Numbered from the stretch's first letter, positions 9,700 to 18,283 are shown. The stretch: 64,000 nt of DNA from Phyllobacterium brassicacearum (GCF_003010955.1 NZ_PGGO01000008.1:1-64000); one strand, 5' to 3'. The notes: generated by a model from the letters alone, not told the origin. Program-made: numbers and translations.

Positions 9700-10394
9700 G
9701 CAAGACCTATGCCATAGCCGACCTGCATGGGCGATACGACCTCTTACTCGCCGCAATCGAAAGTATCGAGCAAGGCAATCACTCTGGCGGGACGGTTGTG
9801 TTCACCGGGGATTATGTCGACCGAGGACCACAGTCGCGCCAAGTCATTGAACGGCTCATGGCCGGGCCATCCGACCCGCGCTGGAAGTGGATTTGCCTTC
9901 AGGGAAACCATGAAGAGATAATGCTGACCGTACGTGCGGAGCCAGAACTGGTTGGCTCGTGGTGGCTACCAAACGGTGGCGGCGCAACTCTCATGTCATA
10001 TGGCCAGAAGGTTGGTGAATTGGCTGACGTTGGCGTGATACCCCAAGAGCATATTGATTGGCTGAAATCTCTGCCGCTCATCTACGTCGATAATCATCGC
10101 ATCTTTGTTCATGCCGGTGTTGACGAAACTATTCCCCTGGACAAGCAATCCGCACAAACAATGCAATGGATGATCTACCCGGACGGCTATGCAATCGGAC
10201 ACGGTAATCGGCATGTTGTGCACGGCCACCACCAGTCTGAGGATGGCCCGTTGCTGTTCTCTGGCCGCACGGACCTCGACACCTTCGCTTGGTTCACGGG
10301 CAGGCTCGTCATTGGTGTTTTCGACGATGAAAAAGCCGGAGGTCCAATAACAACAATCGAGATCAAGGGATCCCCAATTTGGGAGCCGTCATGA
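9696..10394 (+). CDS. PPP-family metallophosphoesterase (phage-type protein phosphatase)
   Basis: A 232-aa calcineurin-like phosphatase of the lambda-phosphatase type. The metal-binding series is complete and in order: ADLHGRYD, GDYVDRG, GNHEE, VHAG and HGHH. It could act on phosphoproteins or nucleotides. The ATG overlaps the upstream stop, and its own stop overlaps the next start (ATGA), so the genes are translationally coupled. Confidence 0.93.
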   Translation: MSKTYAIADLHGRYDLLLAAIESIEQGNHSGGTVVFTGDYVDRGPQSRQVIERLMAGPSDPRWKWICLQGNHEEIMLTVRAEPELVGSWWLPNGGGATLMSYGQKVGELADVGVIPQEHIDWLKSLPLIYVDNHRIFVHAGVDETIPLDKQSAQTMQWMIYPDGYAIGHGNRHVVHGHHQSEDGPLLFSGRTDLDTFAWFTGRLVIGVFDDEKAGGPITTIEIKGSPIWEPS

Positions 10395-11086
10395 GCAACC
10401 TGTACAGTCACGACAAGCCGACCAAGTTCTGGCACGTCGCCGTCGGCGCCGGGCTTCTATTCGTAGCGATCGCTTGGCTCATCCTTCCCCTTGTTCTTCA
10501 TCGCGAGGATCTGATGCACCCGTTCGATTGGCCGTTCGGCCACATAAATCCCCATAGTTTCGAGATGATCATGGCCGACCCACCCTGGCGCTTTGTGGTG
10601 CGATCACCGAAAGGCGGGGGGAAGAGCGCCCAGGCGCACTACGACACCATGGCCCTGGATGAAATCAACGCAATTCCTGTCATGGATCTGGCCGCACCGA
10701 ACTGTCTTCTATGGCTTTGGTGCACGGCCCCGATGCTTCCGCAGCAGCTCACGACCGTAAAGGCATGGGGTTTCGAGTATTGCACCGAGGGTGTGTGGGT
10801 GAAGATGACCAAGAACGACAAGGTGTCATTCGGAACCGGCTACGGACTTCGCGGGTCACATGAGCCATTCATCATCGTCAAACGGGGCGAACCAAAGCTC
10901 ACAAAATCGACCCGGTCTGTGATCCATGGCAAGGCGCGCGAGCATTCTCGCAAGCCTGAAGAGGCCTATCGGGAGGCCGAGCGGTTGATGCCCAACGCAT
11001 CCCGCATTGAACTCTTCTCGCGCACCAACCGCCCAGGTTGGACGGTGTGGGGCAATGAAACCGGCAAGTTCGGAGAAGCGGCATGA
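10391..11086 (+). CDS. MT-A70 family DNA N6-adenine methyltransferase with N-terminal membrane segment
   Basis: A 231-aa protein. Residues about 50-225 form an MT-A70 methyltransferase, with catalytic ADPPW and later motifs GVWVKMTK and GLRGSHEPF. Phages use such enzymes to modify their DNA. Unusually, the first 40 residues contain a hydrophobic membrane helix (AVGAGLLFVAIAWLILPLVL), so a small membrane protein gene may have fused to the methyltransferase gene. Start 10391 overlaps the upstream TGA, and the 3' end overlaps the next gene by 4 bp. Confidence 0.9.
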   Translation: MSNLYSHDKPTKFWHVAVGAGLLFVAIAWLILPLVLHREDLMHPFDWPFGHINPHSFEMIMADPPWRFVVRSPKGGGKSAQAHYDTMALDEINAIPVMDLAAPNCLLWLWCTAPMLPQQLTTVKAWGFEYCTEGVWVKMTKNDKVSFGTGYGLRGSHEPFIIVKRGEPKLTKSTRSVIHGKAREHSRKPEEAYREAERLMPNASRIELFSRTNRPGWTVWGNETGKFGEAA

Positions 11087-11289
11087 CGCGGCGCTTGAGC
11101 AGTGAGGAGATGTCTGACGAGCTTTCCAAGCTCATTTATGGAAAGCATGTTTGGCTTGAGAACTTCTCGGCTGGTCGAAGCAAGCGACCGGATCATGACA
11201 TTGAGCGTGTTTCTCGCGAGCTGAACGTTTTGAACCAAGCTGCATCCGATTATCGGTGCGCAGCTGAACGTGACCGAGGTGCGGCGTGA
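11083..11289 (+). CDS. Small hypothetical phage protein
   Basis: A 68-aa hydrophilic protein, unrecognised. It starts in an ATGA overlap with the methyltransferase gene and ends in a GTGA overlap with the DUF1376 gene. That tight spacing is the main reason to call it real. Confidence 0.65.
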   Translation: MTRRLSSEEMSDELSKLIYGKHVWLENFSAGRSKRPDHDIERVSRELNVLNQAASDYRCAAERDRGAA

Positions 11290-11699
11290 AACACGGCTTG
11301 GAATGATACAAACGCGAGCCTAGAGCCTTCATTGACGGTGTTCAGGGAATGGGGCCAGAACTGATTGGCGCCTACATTGTCCTGCTCGATCTGATTTACG
11401 CACGCGGCGGTGAAACGATGCGTGATGATCGACATCTTGCGGGCATTCTTGGCTGTTCAATCCGCAAGGCTACGAGCCTCACCGACGGTCTGGTCGAGCA
11501 GAATAAGATCCAATTTGAAGACGGTTATCTCTCCAATTTGCGCGCAAAAAGAGACGTGAAATCCGCTCGAAACAGCTACGAAACTCGGTTGAAATCTCAG
11601 TCTGATCGGCGCGAAAACGAAGCTGAATTGAATGAAAACAAGGGTTTAAAAGACAAGCCTGAGACAAGCACCTTTATAAGAAAAGATAGAACAGAATAG
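11286..11699 (+). pseudogene. DUF1376 phage replication-type gene with nonsense codon 7
   Basis: Read from the GTG at 11286, the frame gives the usual DUF1376 beginning (MKHGLE, then YKREPRAFIDGVQGMGPELIGAY), except that TGA at 11304-11306 stands where the family has Trp. It then continues open to 11699. ATG 11349 could restart translation and yield 116 aa without the conserved N-terminus. DUF1376 proteins occur in phage replication modules, next to helicase-loader-like genes. The stop may also be a sequencing error. Confidence 0.8.
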
Positions 11700-12116
11700 A
11701 TGAAAAACCTGCCGGTTTTTCAGAGCCCGCAAGCGCGCGAAAACCGAATGGATTTGTCCATGTTCGGAAATCAACAGACGCAGCACAATCACTCATTCAG
11801 GAGCTACAGGGAAATGAACAATTCGGAGAAGATCGAGGCGACGAAATCATTGACCAAGCTGTTCGGCAGTTTCCCGCAATCGCCCATGTCCGACCCTGAC
11901 CTGCAACTCCGCGCTTATCTCGAAGCCGTTGAAGACTTCGATTGCGTCGACGTTCTCGCTGCTGTCGAGTGCTTCCGCCAGGGCGAGGTGAAGGATGCAC
12001 ACAAGGCTTTCTGTCCCTCAACGGCACAGCTCTGCGATGAGGTGCGGTACCGCAAACAGATGCGCGAGATCATGGCAAGGGCAGGGGTGAAGCCCGCTCA
12101 AAATCTCATTCAGTAG
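11700..12116 (+). CDS. Hypothetical phage protein (possible helicase-loader analogue)
   Basis: A 138-aa protein starting one base after the DUF1376 stop. The middle (EKIEATKSLTKLFGSFPQSP, then a helical YLEAVEDFDCVDVLAAVECFRQGE) resembles the small proteins that follow DUF1376-like genes in rhizobial prophages. The loader role is inferred from position only. The C-terminus is basic and helical. Confidence 0.7.
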   Translation: MKNLPVFQSPQARENRMDLSMFGNQQTQHNHSFRSYREMNNSEKIEATKSLTKLFGSFPQSPMSDPDLQLRAYLEAVEDFDCVDVLAAVECFRQGEVKDAHKAFCPSTAQLCDEVRYRKQMREIMARAGVKPAQNLIQ

Positions 12117-12128
12117 CAGGCAGACTTG

Positions 12129-12701
12129 ATGAAAGCGGTGATAGACAAAGACAGGCACTGGTACGTCGTGCGAACCAATGTGAAGGCGGAAGCGAAAGCC
12201 TCGGAGAATATCCGCAAGGCCGGCTACGACATCTATTACCCACGCAGCCGCATGGAAGTGAAGAACAAGCGGACACATACGTACACGATGCGGGAAAGTG
12301 CTCTGATGCCGCGCTATTTGTTTATTGGGCTTCCGCAGGTAGAAAGAAACTTTTTCAAGGTCCGCACCTGCGATGGAGTCGAGTGCATCCTAGGCGTCGA
12401 CGGACATCCTGCTCGCATATCCGCAGAGCACGTGGAAGCGATCTACCTAGCTGAAATCGATATGCAGTTCGACGATCGAAAACAAGAAGCGAAATCGAAG
12501 AAGGCGTCAACGGAAATGCAGTTCCCGAAAGGCGAGGGCATTTTGGTAACGGACAGCTTGAACCCATTCGCAATGTTTGGAGGCGTTGTTCAGGAGGTTA
12601 CCAAATCGGGAAAGGTCAGCTCTAGTCGAACTTTTCGGGCGAATGACGCCAGTGGAATTCGAGCCGAGACAGCTCACTCCTGCGGCATAAGAACAATATA
12701 G
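12129..12701 (+). pseudogene. NusG-like phage antiterminator, 3' frameshift
   Basis: The first 155 or so residues are a NusG-type N-terminal domain: WYVVRTNVKAEAKASENI, then MPRYLFIGL. A KOW-like region begins at FPKGEGILVTD. After VTKSGKVS the frame gives a foreign tail to 12701. In the other frame, ELFGRMTPVEFEPRQL runs to a stop at 12690, which is the normal family end. The likely cause is loss of 2 bases near 12619. Start ATG 12129 is preferred over the TTG one codon earlier. Confidence 0.85.
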
Positions 12702-12715
12702 ATTTCCGCCTCGTG

Positions 12716-13273
12716 CTACTTCATAAATAGATCGCAGATATCGTCGATAGCAGCCGCTGTGGAAGATGAAAGGCCAGCGTCCATCACGATTGGCTGGCCC
12801 AGATAGGCCCAATAGAGGAAGGCCGCACGATGTGCGGATTTTTGGCTTTCTACCCCCGTCTCCTCAAGCAACTTTGAAATGTATGCCATTCTGTCAGCAT
12901 CGACGGATGCGACGACCGCTGCAACGTTGTCGTCGTCTATCGCCCAGGCCCGTAGCGCCTTATCTAGGGATCTTATCGACCTATCAGTCTTTGGCTCGCC
13001 AGCAAATGCGCGGCTCAACAACGATTTCAAACGGTCCGGATCGTCATGATCTGCCTCCAATTCCCGGATGATCCGTTGCGTTGTCCAGTCCTTCCAGCTC
13101 TCTAAAAGTTGTGACCGAAAATCAGCGATGTCTCGGAAGTGCCAATAGAAGCTACCCCGAGAAACGTTGAGCTCTGCGGCCATGGCTCCAATCTTCAAGG
13201 CACCAGGGCCACGGTTTGCAAGCGTTTGCAGGCCGTGGTCGATCCAATCTGACTTTGTGAGACGTTCATCCAT
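12716..13273 (-). CDS. TetR-family transcriptional regulator
   Basis: A 185-aa one-component repressor. The N-terminal helix-turn-helix is typical (LKIGAMAAELNVSRGSFYWHF); the C-terminal ligand domain is diverged. Start ATG 13273 (MDERLTKSDW) is preferred over a frame extending 32 codons upstream, because the extension would run through the operators. It is divergent from a membrane-protein gene, with two matching palindromes between them, so it probably controls both. Confidence 0.88.
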   Translation of the reverse strand: MDERLTKSDWIDHGLQTLANRGPGALKIGAMAAELNVSRGSFYWHFRDIADFRSQLLESWKDWTTQRIIRELEADHDDPDRLKSLLSRAFAGEPKTDRSIRSLDKALRAWAIDDDNVAAVVASVDADRMAYISKLLEETGVESQKSAHRAAFLYWAYLGQPIVMDAGLSSSTAAAIDDICDLFMK

Positions 13274-13280
13274 GGACGGA

Positions 13281-13298
13281 CCATACACACCTGTATTG
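13281..13298. promoter_or_regulatory. TetR operator candidate 1
   Basis: CCATACA-N4-TGTATTG, with perfect ATACA/TGTAT core half-sites, 8 bp upstream of the tetR start codon. A TTGACT -35-like hexamer for the rightward gene begins at 13296 and overlaps it. Confidence 0.6.
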
Positions 13299-13326
13299 AC
13301 TTCTGGCAATGTAGATTCCAATGTGA

Positions 13327-13344
13327 CCATACAGTGATGTATGG
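13327..13344. promoter_or_regulatory. TetR operator candidate 2
   Basis: CCATACA-N4-TGTATGG, a perfect 7-bp palindrome with the same half-site and spacer as candidate 1, 46 bp away. It abuts the GGAGG ribosome site of the rightward gene, so binding would block that promoter. Confidence 0.65.
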
Positions 13345-13352
13345 AGGCAAAA

Positions 13353-13745
13353 ATGGACTCGCACAGCACAGCCCTGATGGCAGCAGGAGTGATAGGTGGC
13401 GGAACTGCAATTGCTCACGGCGTCCTTTTGCGGAGGCTAATAATCCGCCGAATAGACCCGCTTCTTGTCGCCGACGGGGCGATATTGCGAAGGCTCATAC
13501 CGCCGCTCTTACAATTCACGACGTTCAACTGGCTGCTCAGCAGTTTCGCTTTGATCGCCGCCGCCATGTGGTCTGGAGATGAGGTGAAGCTCGCGGTAAG
13601 CTTTTTTGCGGCGAGTTCTTTTCTCTTTGGTGCTCTCGGCGCTCTATGGGGAACACGCCGACCTCATCCAAGCTGGATTCTAATGACCGCTGCACTCGCA
13701 ATGATCATCTACGGAGTAGTGCCCGCGATCAGCCCCTCGAGCTAA
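13353..13745 (+). CDS. Small four-helix membrane protein under TetR control
   Basis: 130 aa with about four hydrophobic segments (ALMAAGVIGGGTAIAHGV, the FNWLLSSFALIAAAMW region, a third near FAASSFLFGALGAL, and a C-terminal WILMTAALAMIIYGVVP). ATG 13353 follows GGAGG with 5 bp spacing; the ATG at 13341 lies inside the operator. No family is certain. It may work with the DUF2867 protein encoded 76 bp downstream. Confidence 0.75.
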   Translation: MDSHSTALMAAGVIGGGTAIAHGVLLRRLIIRRIDPLLVADGAILRRLIPPLLQFTTFNWLLSSFALIAAAMWSGDEVKLAVSFFAASSFLFGALGALWGTRRPHPSWILMTAALAMIIYGVVPAISPSS

Positions 13746-13821
13746 GCGGTTCGGATGCGAAGTACCGAGCCGGACCGCATAATGACGGCCACCAGCCTAT
13801 TTCAATCGGAAGGAGGATTAT

Positions 13822-14355
13822 ATGCGACCATTTTCTGTATCCATCCCTGAAGACTGTGAGCAGATCTTACCGCCAGCAGACTTCAGCGACGCATTCGCTA
13901 TTGACGTAGATATTGCAGGCCTGAACGCGCCTCAAGCCACGCAATTGGCATTCAGTCGGCCACCCGGTTGGATTGCAAAACTTCTGGCTATACGCAACGT
14001 CCTCGTCTCTCCGTTCGGGCTGAAGGCCGGCGCTGAGGGGCGTTTGTCAGACCGTTCCCGCATTGGCCTTCCTGTTTTTTCATCTTCCCCAGAGCGGGTG
14101 GTTCTGGGCGTTGACGACATGCACCTTAACTTCCGGCTCATCGTTGACGTCACAAATCTGAATGACAGCACCTGCCGGGTTACTGCCACTACGTTGGTTC
14201 AGCGAAACAACTTACTCGGTCGCATTTATCTCGCTATCGTCTTGCCATTCCACAGAATCCTCGTCCCCGCACTACTTGCTCGTCTCGCTCAATCGCGTGA
14301 CCGTTCAAGCTCGCGGCTGGCTATTGCGACTTTTGAGGATCGTCCGCCGGATTGA
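13822..14355 (+). CDS. DUF2867 family protein
   Basis: 177 aa matching the DUF2867 pattern: an early DAFAIDVD segment, then GWIAKLLAIRNVLVSPFGLK, GLPVFSSSPERVVLGVDDMHLNFRL and a C-terminal ILVPALLARLAQ. The function of the family is unknown. An AAGGAGG ribosome site stands upstream. The last 35 bp overlap, tail to tail, the end of the cupin gene. Confidence 0.8.
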   Translation: MRPFSVSIPEDCEQILPPADFSDAFAIDVDIAGLNAPQATQLAFSRPPGWIAKLLAIRNVLVSPFGLKAGAEGRLSDRSRIGLPVFSSSPERVVLGVDDMHLNFRLIVDVTNLNDSTCRVTATTLVQRNNLLGRIYLAIVLPFHRILVPALLARLAQSRDRSSSRLAIATFEDRPPD

Positions 14356-14791
14356 CGTACTTGAGGCCCCACGGGCCATTGGTGGTGATTTGGACGACAG
14401 TCTCTTCGTCGAAATAAACGAAATGCGCCATGCCGGGCGGCAGCGCGAAGAAACTACCCGCAGGCAGTGCCTTGGTAGCGCTCCGATCGGCAGTTTCGCC
14501 CATTCCAAGATGAGTAGTCCCTGATATGACTGTGATCACCTCATTCGCAGGATGTGTATGCGGTGGGATCGCATACCCAGACGGCAATTTGAGCCGAAGG
14601 GCGAACAAACCTTCCTTTGTGGGATCGCCGAACAAGACCGCCGCTTCTGCTCCGGCAGGGAGCACTTTGGGAGCAGGGGCCCACTTCACATCATTGGGAG
14701 TGACCATTGTGTGCGCATCCTCCGCCGAGGCAAAGGAAGCGATTGCGCAGAATCCAATGCAGCCGATTGCAAATACCGATGCGATTTTCAT
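14321..14791 (-). CDS. Secreted cupin-domain protein
   Basis: 156 aa with a cleavable signal peptide ending near SFASAEDA and a single cupin domain. The first cupin motif is visible as PPHTHPANEVITVISG and the second as FFALPPGMAHFVYFDEE, giving His/Glu metal ligands. It is probably periplasmic; substrate unknown. ATG 14791 has an AGGGAGG ribosome site. Confidence 0.88.
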   Translation of the reverse strand: MKIASVFAIGCIGFCAIASFASAEDAHTMVTPNDVKWAPAPKVLPAGAEAAVLFGDPTKEGLFALRLKLPSGYAIPPHTHPANEVITVISGTTHLGMGETADRSATKALPAGSFFALPPGMAHFVYFDEETVVQITTNGPWGLKYVNPADDPQKSQ

Positions 14792-14952
14792 GATAACCTC
14801 CCTGTGTTGCCAGGCCTTCTGAGGCGGGCCGGTGAACCGTTCATGATAAGTCCGCGACCACGTCTGAGCAAGGCTCCTCGAAGTCTGCTGTGCTGCTGGA
14901 ATCGACCCCTTACCGGCGTTGAGTAGCGGCAGGGTTGCTCTTTTTCGTCTCG

Positions 14953-15435
14953 CTACACCCACCGCCTGACGCGGGCCTTGTAGGCGAGATAGACGTCACC
15001 GAACTTCCGCTCGAGATAAGCCTCCTCGCGGGCGACCACGCCGTAGCGGATGACGAGATAGAACGGCACCAATAAGACGATGAGCCACAGGCTGTCGAAC
15101 GCAACGGCGAGGCCGATGAGGCCGAAGAACATGCCGATATAGATCGGGTTGCGCGTGAAGCGGTATGGCCCCTCGTCGACGATAGTCGTCGTCGGCTGGG
15201 TGGTCTGGATCTGTGTTTCCGCACGACTTAAGGTCGCCGCCGCCCAGATCAACAACGCCAGGCCGGCGAGGAACACGATGCCGCCGAGCCAGCCGGCCGG
15301 TACGGCCGGCGGTAGGAACGGCAGCGGATAGAGCCCGTCGAGCGCGAGCCCGCCGATCGCCGCGAGCGCCCAGACGATCGGCGGCCGTACCGCCGCGCCT
15401 GAACTGTCGCGCAAATTCCCGTTCATCTCGTTCAT
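14953..15435 (-). CDS. Isoprenylcysteine carboxyl methyltransferase/PEMT-like membrane protein
   Basis: 160 aa with several membrane helices and the ICMT/phospholipid-methyltransferase signature GPYRFTRNPIYIGM, then EEAYLERKFGDVYLAYKARVRRW at the C-terminus. These enzymes methylate small or lipid substrates with S-adenosylmethionine, but the substrate cannot be predicted. Translation may start at M1 or M4. Confidence 0.85.
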   Translation of the reverse strand: MNEMNGNLRDSSGAAVRPPIVWALAAIGGLALDGLYPLPFLPPAVPAGWLGGIVFLAGLALLIWAAATLSRAETQIQTTQPTTTIVDEGPYRFTRNPIYIGMFFGLIGLAVAFDSLWLIVLLVPFYLVIRYGVVAREEAYLERKFGDVYLAYKARVRRWV

Positions 15436-15468
15436 GCCGCAGCCCGTCGGGATCCGCTCCCCTGTTCG

Positions 15469-15678
15469 TTAGTCCAAGCGGAAGCCGGCTTTAAGGACAA
15501 CTTGGAATTGGGCCACCTTGCCATCTTGAATGTGCCCTCTGATCTGATCGACCTCGAACCAGTCGAGTTGTCTCACGCTCTTCGATGCGCGCGCGATGGC
15601 GTTCTTGATTGCCAAATCAACCGAGTCGGTTGAACTGCCAACGAGTTCGATCTTCTTGTAAACGTGATCCTCACCCAT
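15469..15678 (-). CDS. Dodecin family flavin-binding protein
   Basis: 69 aa, the usual dodecin length. YKKIELVGSS, then LDWFEVDQIRGHI with the flavin-stacking Trp, then GKVAQFQVVLKAGF with the flavin-contacting Gln. Dodecins form dodecamers that store or buffer flavins. ATG 15678 follows GGAGG. Transcribed alone. Confidence 0.93.
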   Translation of the reverse strand: MGEDHVYKKIELVGSSTDSVDLAIKNAIARASKSVRQLDWFEVDQIRGHIQDGKVAQFQVVLKAGFRLD

Positions 15679-15899
15679 GAGATCCTCCGCTCGGGCTCTT
15701 CTCACCGCAGTTTCGGTATGGTCGGCCCACACCGACATTCTGAGCCGACCTTGTGCAAATGTGAAGTTTCATTCAGTACAGGCTTAATCCGCCGCCCGAA
15801 ATCTGTGTGACATCTCAATCATGAAAGCTCGGTGTAGGCTACGCGGAGTGAAGGTGTGGCCCACACCGGACTCCCGTCGAACATTCCACTTACCTCTAT

Positions 15900-16697
15900 C
15901 TAGGCTATCTCAATAGCAAGCATTCTCTTTGCCAAATCCAGGTTGTAGGTCGTGCCATCTGCTCCAGAATGAACACGGCGATGGCAGTTTGGGCAAAGTC
16001 CAATCACATGCCTGGGGTCGTCCGGACCTCCGTCCGTGAGTCTTCGAATATGATGCGGTTCTAGGTACGGAACTCCATAGGGTCTATGAAACGGGGCTGG
16101 GGCTTCACAGCCCTCACAATGGCCCTTGGCGCGCGCCACAACATAATCGCGGACATCTCGACTGCGTTCGAAAATTGTCGACGCCGATTTAGTCTTGCCG
16201 GGGCTTTCTTTTGCGGCGGCGAAGGCACGTTTGCGCAGTTCCTCAAGCTCTGTGTCAGAAGAGCTCGGCCTAGGCGCCAATTCCTCAACAACTTCGGTCA
16301 CACCGTCTATTGGACGGAGCTCGAAAACAATGGCGTCCCTGAGGTTGCCTTCTCGGTCCGGCGCTTGCTCAATATGATGGCTTTCGTAGACCATCTCGTC
16401 TTCAAACCGAAGACCCTGCTTCGTCGTTTTGAAGAGCAAAAGACTCTTACCGTTAGCAGAGTGATTTGCGATCGCGGCGTTGCCCTTGTGCATCGTCATC
16501 GGCCCAACCTGGCCTTCACCGAAATATTCAAAGGTCCCATCTGCTCGAAGTCGATCGGCGTATCCGTGCTCCAAGCCTTCTTCGCCAGTAATGATAATGA
16601 CCAACGCATGTCTAGCAGGCGTAATGATGCCGCCCCGTTGCTGGCCACCAAATCGTGCGTGTACTTCTCCGCGCCGGTCGTAAATCCCCGCGCTCAT
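15900..16697 (-). CDS. HNH endonuclease, McrA-like (candidate type IV restriction enzyme)
   Basis: 265 aa in two parts. The C-terminal HNH nuclease (about 190-255) has paired zinc cysteines (CEGC, CPNC) around EPHHIRRLTDGG and HRRVH. The N-terminal part (about 1-130: GEGQVGPMTMHKGNAAIANH, NGKSLLLFKTT) resembles the modified-base-sensing head of McrA-like HNH enzymes that cut methylated or phosphorothioated DNA. That substrate class is inferred. No methyltransferase gene adjoins, as expected of type IV systems. Confidence 0.75.
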   Translation of the reverse strand: MSAGIYDRRGEVHARFGGQQRGGIITPARHALVIIITGEEGLEHGYADRLRADGTFEYFGEGQVGPMTMHKGNAAIANHSANGKSLLLFKTTKQGLRFEDEMVYESHHIEQAPDREGNLRDAIVFELRPIDGVTEVVEELAPRPSSSDTELEELRKRAFAAAKESPGKTKSASTIFERSRDVRDYVVARAKGHCEGCEAPAPFHRPYGVPYLEPHHIRRLTDGGPDDPRHVIGLCPNCHRRVHSGADGTTYNLDLAKRMLAIEIA

Positions 16698-16857
16698 ATC
16701 CCCAGCTCATACTTTTAGAATCTCCCCAAACCGAAGCGCGCCCGGTCGCATAGGTTCCACGGACCGGAAAATTTTACAATCTGAACCGCGGATTGAGGGG
16801 CGAGCTCCCGCACCTATTGGCGGGCGAATGGTGCCCCGCGCCTTTCGATGAGCATAC

Positions 16858-17244
16858 TCAAGCAAACTTTAAATTCGCTAATCGCAGATCGTTGTTTCCC
16901 ATGGCATCCATACCAAAAATGCAAGTGTCCAGTCCGGTTGCACCTTTGAAGTTTGCAAGAGCGACGTTGTTCGCATTTCGAGAGTCGGCATTTTCGAAGT
17001 GAACATTTTCAAACGAAGTACCATTAAGATTGGCTGCGTCGAATGGGGGATAGTGCACTTGGCCATAGATTGGCCCTCCCTCTTCGTCATAATCAAAAGT
17101 CTCATAAAGCGAAGGAGGTGGCGTCTTCGACCAGCGTAAATGGGCGCCATTGAAGCAAGCTTGCGAATCAGAGGACGCGCTCTCAGCGTGAGATGAGTTT
17201 GATATGAAAAAGGGCAACCTTGATAGTACGATCGAGGCTAGCAT
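16858..17244 (-). CDS. Secreted pentapeptide-repeat-like protein
   Basis: About 128 aa with a hydrophobic N-terminal signal and, from residue 65, A(N/D)LNGTSFENVHFENADSRNAN-type five-residue periodicity over roughly eight repeats. Pentapeptide repeats form right-handed beta-helices that usually mediate binding. Two cysteines outside the repeats could pair. Function unknown; the start is uncertain (ATG at 17244 or 17265). Confidence 0.6.
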   Translation of the reverse strand: MLASIVLSRLPFFISNSSHAESASSDSQACFNGAHLRWSKTPPPSLYETFDYDEEGGPIYGQVHYPPFDAANLNGTSFENVHFENADSRNANNVALANFKGATGLDTCIFGMDAMGNNDLRLANLKFA

Positions 17245-17526
17245 GCCCACATTGCGTGCGGGCACCTATAGGGCTGACTGTCCTGTGCAATCAGCCTGAA
17301 CTGGCGGAAAAACCGCTGACCGTCGACCCATCAATTCCTTAGTCGGCAAGCCCGTTCGGGTGTATTGTGAAGGGGCTGAGCTGCGAGGACGACGACGCAT
17401 TCCCCATGCCCCCGTCTCGCGGTCGCCAGCACTTTAAGGCGGAGCAGACGGCAAAAGGTCCCCACCCTAGCCAATTCACTCCGCCTCTTTTTGAGGTCCG
17501 AGACGCTCGCTTCCGGTTTATTGCGT

Positions 17527-18069
17527 TTAGTTCTCTAAGAAGCACCAAGGCATGCGTTTGCCGATCCACCGCCTGGCAAGGTTACGCCCGATAAGAGTCT
17601 CTCCAACGTCTTTGCCATTGACCCTGACAAGGGCAAGCGTTCGACCATATTGGTCGATCATGCGTCTCGTTTTGGGGTCGCCGCGCGTAATCTGTATTTC
17701 GTTGCCATCGAGCAATCGTTTCAGCGCGGCTTTGGCTTCGAGCCCGCGGGCAAGCTCGCTCTCACATTTGGCATCGCTGATTTCGGGGGTATCGATGTTA
17801 GCGATGCGGATCTTCTCCCGGTTGAGCCAGATCGTGTCGCCGTCAATCACATAGAGCTGTTGACCTTTGGTGAGACTTGCGTGTGCGCTTTCCATTGGTT
17901 CGGGGAAAACGACAAAATAGAAATAACACATCGCCAGTCCAAGGACTGGCAATGTCCAGCGTTGGAGGTGCCAGCGCCAATACGTGTGGCGACGATTTCG
18001 TGGTTGCTTCCTCGAATCCGTTGGGGGCCTGGTCCATTCGCTTGATCTTACTTTCAACTTGTCGCTCAT
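17527..18069 (-). CDS. Membrane-anchored thermonuclease (SNase-like)
   Basis: 180 aa. One membrane helix near residue 40-60 is followed by a staphylococcal-nuclease domain: YVIDGDTIWL, then IRIANIDTPE with the first catalytic Arg, ELARGLEAK with the Glu, and DQYGRTLA with the second Arg. It would cleave DNA or RNA on the periplasmic side. A basic, Arg-rich N-terminus precedes the anchor. Start ATG 18069 is chosen over 18096 without strong evidence. Confidence 0.87.
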   Translation of the reverse strand: MSDKLKVRSSEWTRPPTDSRKQPRNRRHTYWRWHLQRWTLPVLGLAMCYFYFVVFPEPMESAHASLTKGQQLYVIDGDTIWLNREKIRIANIDTPEISDAKCESELARGLEAKAALKRLLDGNEIQITRGDPKTRRMIDQYGRTLALVRVNGKDVGETLIGRNLARRWIGKRMPWCFLEN

Positions 18070-18283
18070 TCCGGCCCTGCTTTGTGAGGGCTTCATACTG
18101 GCCTCTGTTCAATAAAATATGGATTGAGCGAAATGTTAAAATTGAAATGATCGCGCACCTACACTGATGCCCTCATCGTGTGTGGGACAACACGCAATTT
18201 TTTGCGTTGCCTTGTCGGGAAGGCCCTCTCCGGTTCGTCCTCAGATTGCCCGCTCTGGGTTAAGTCTCAAGAGAAAGGAACAA

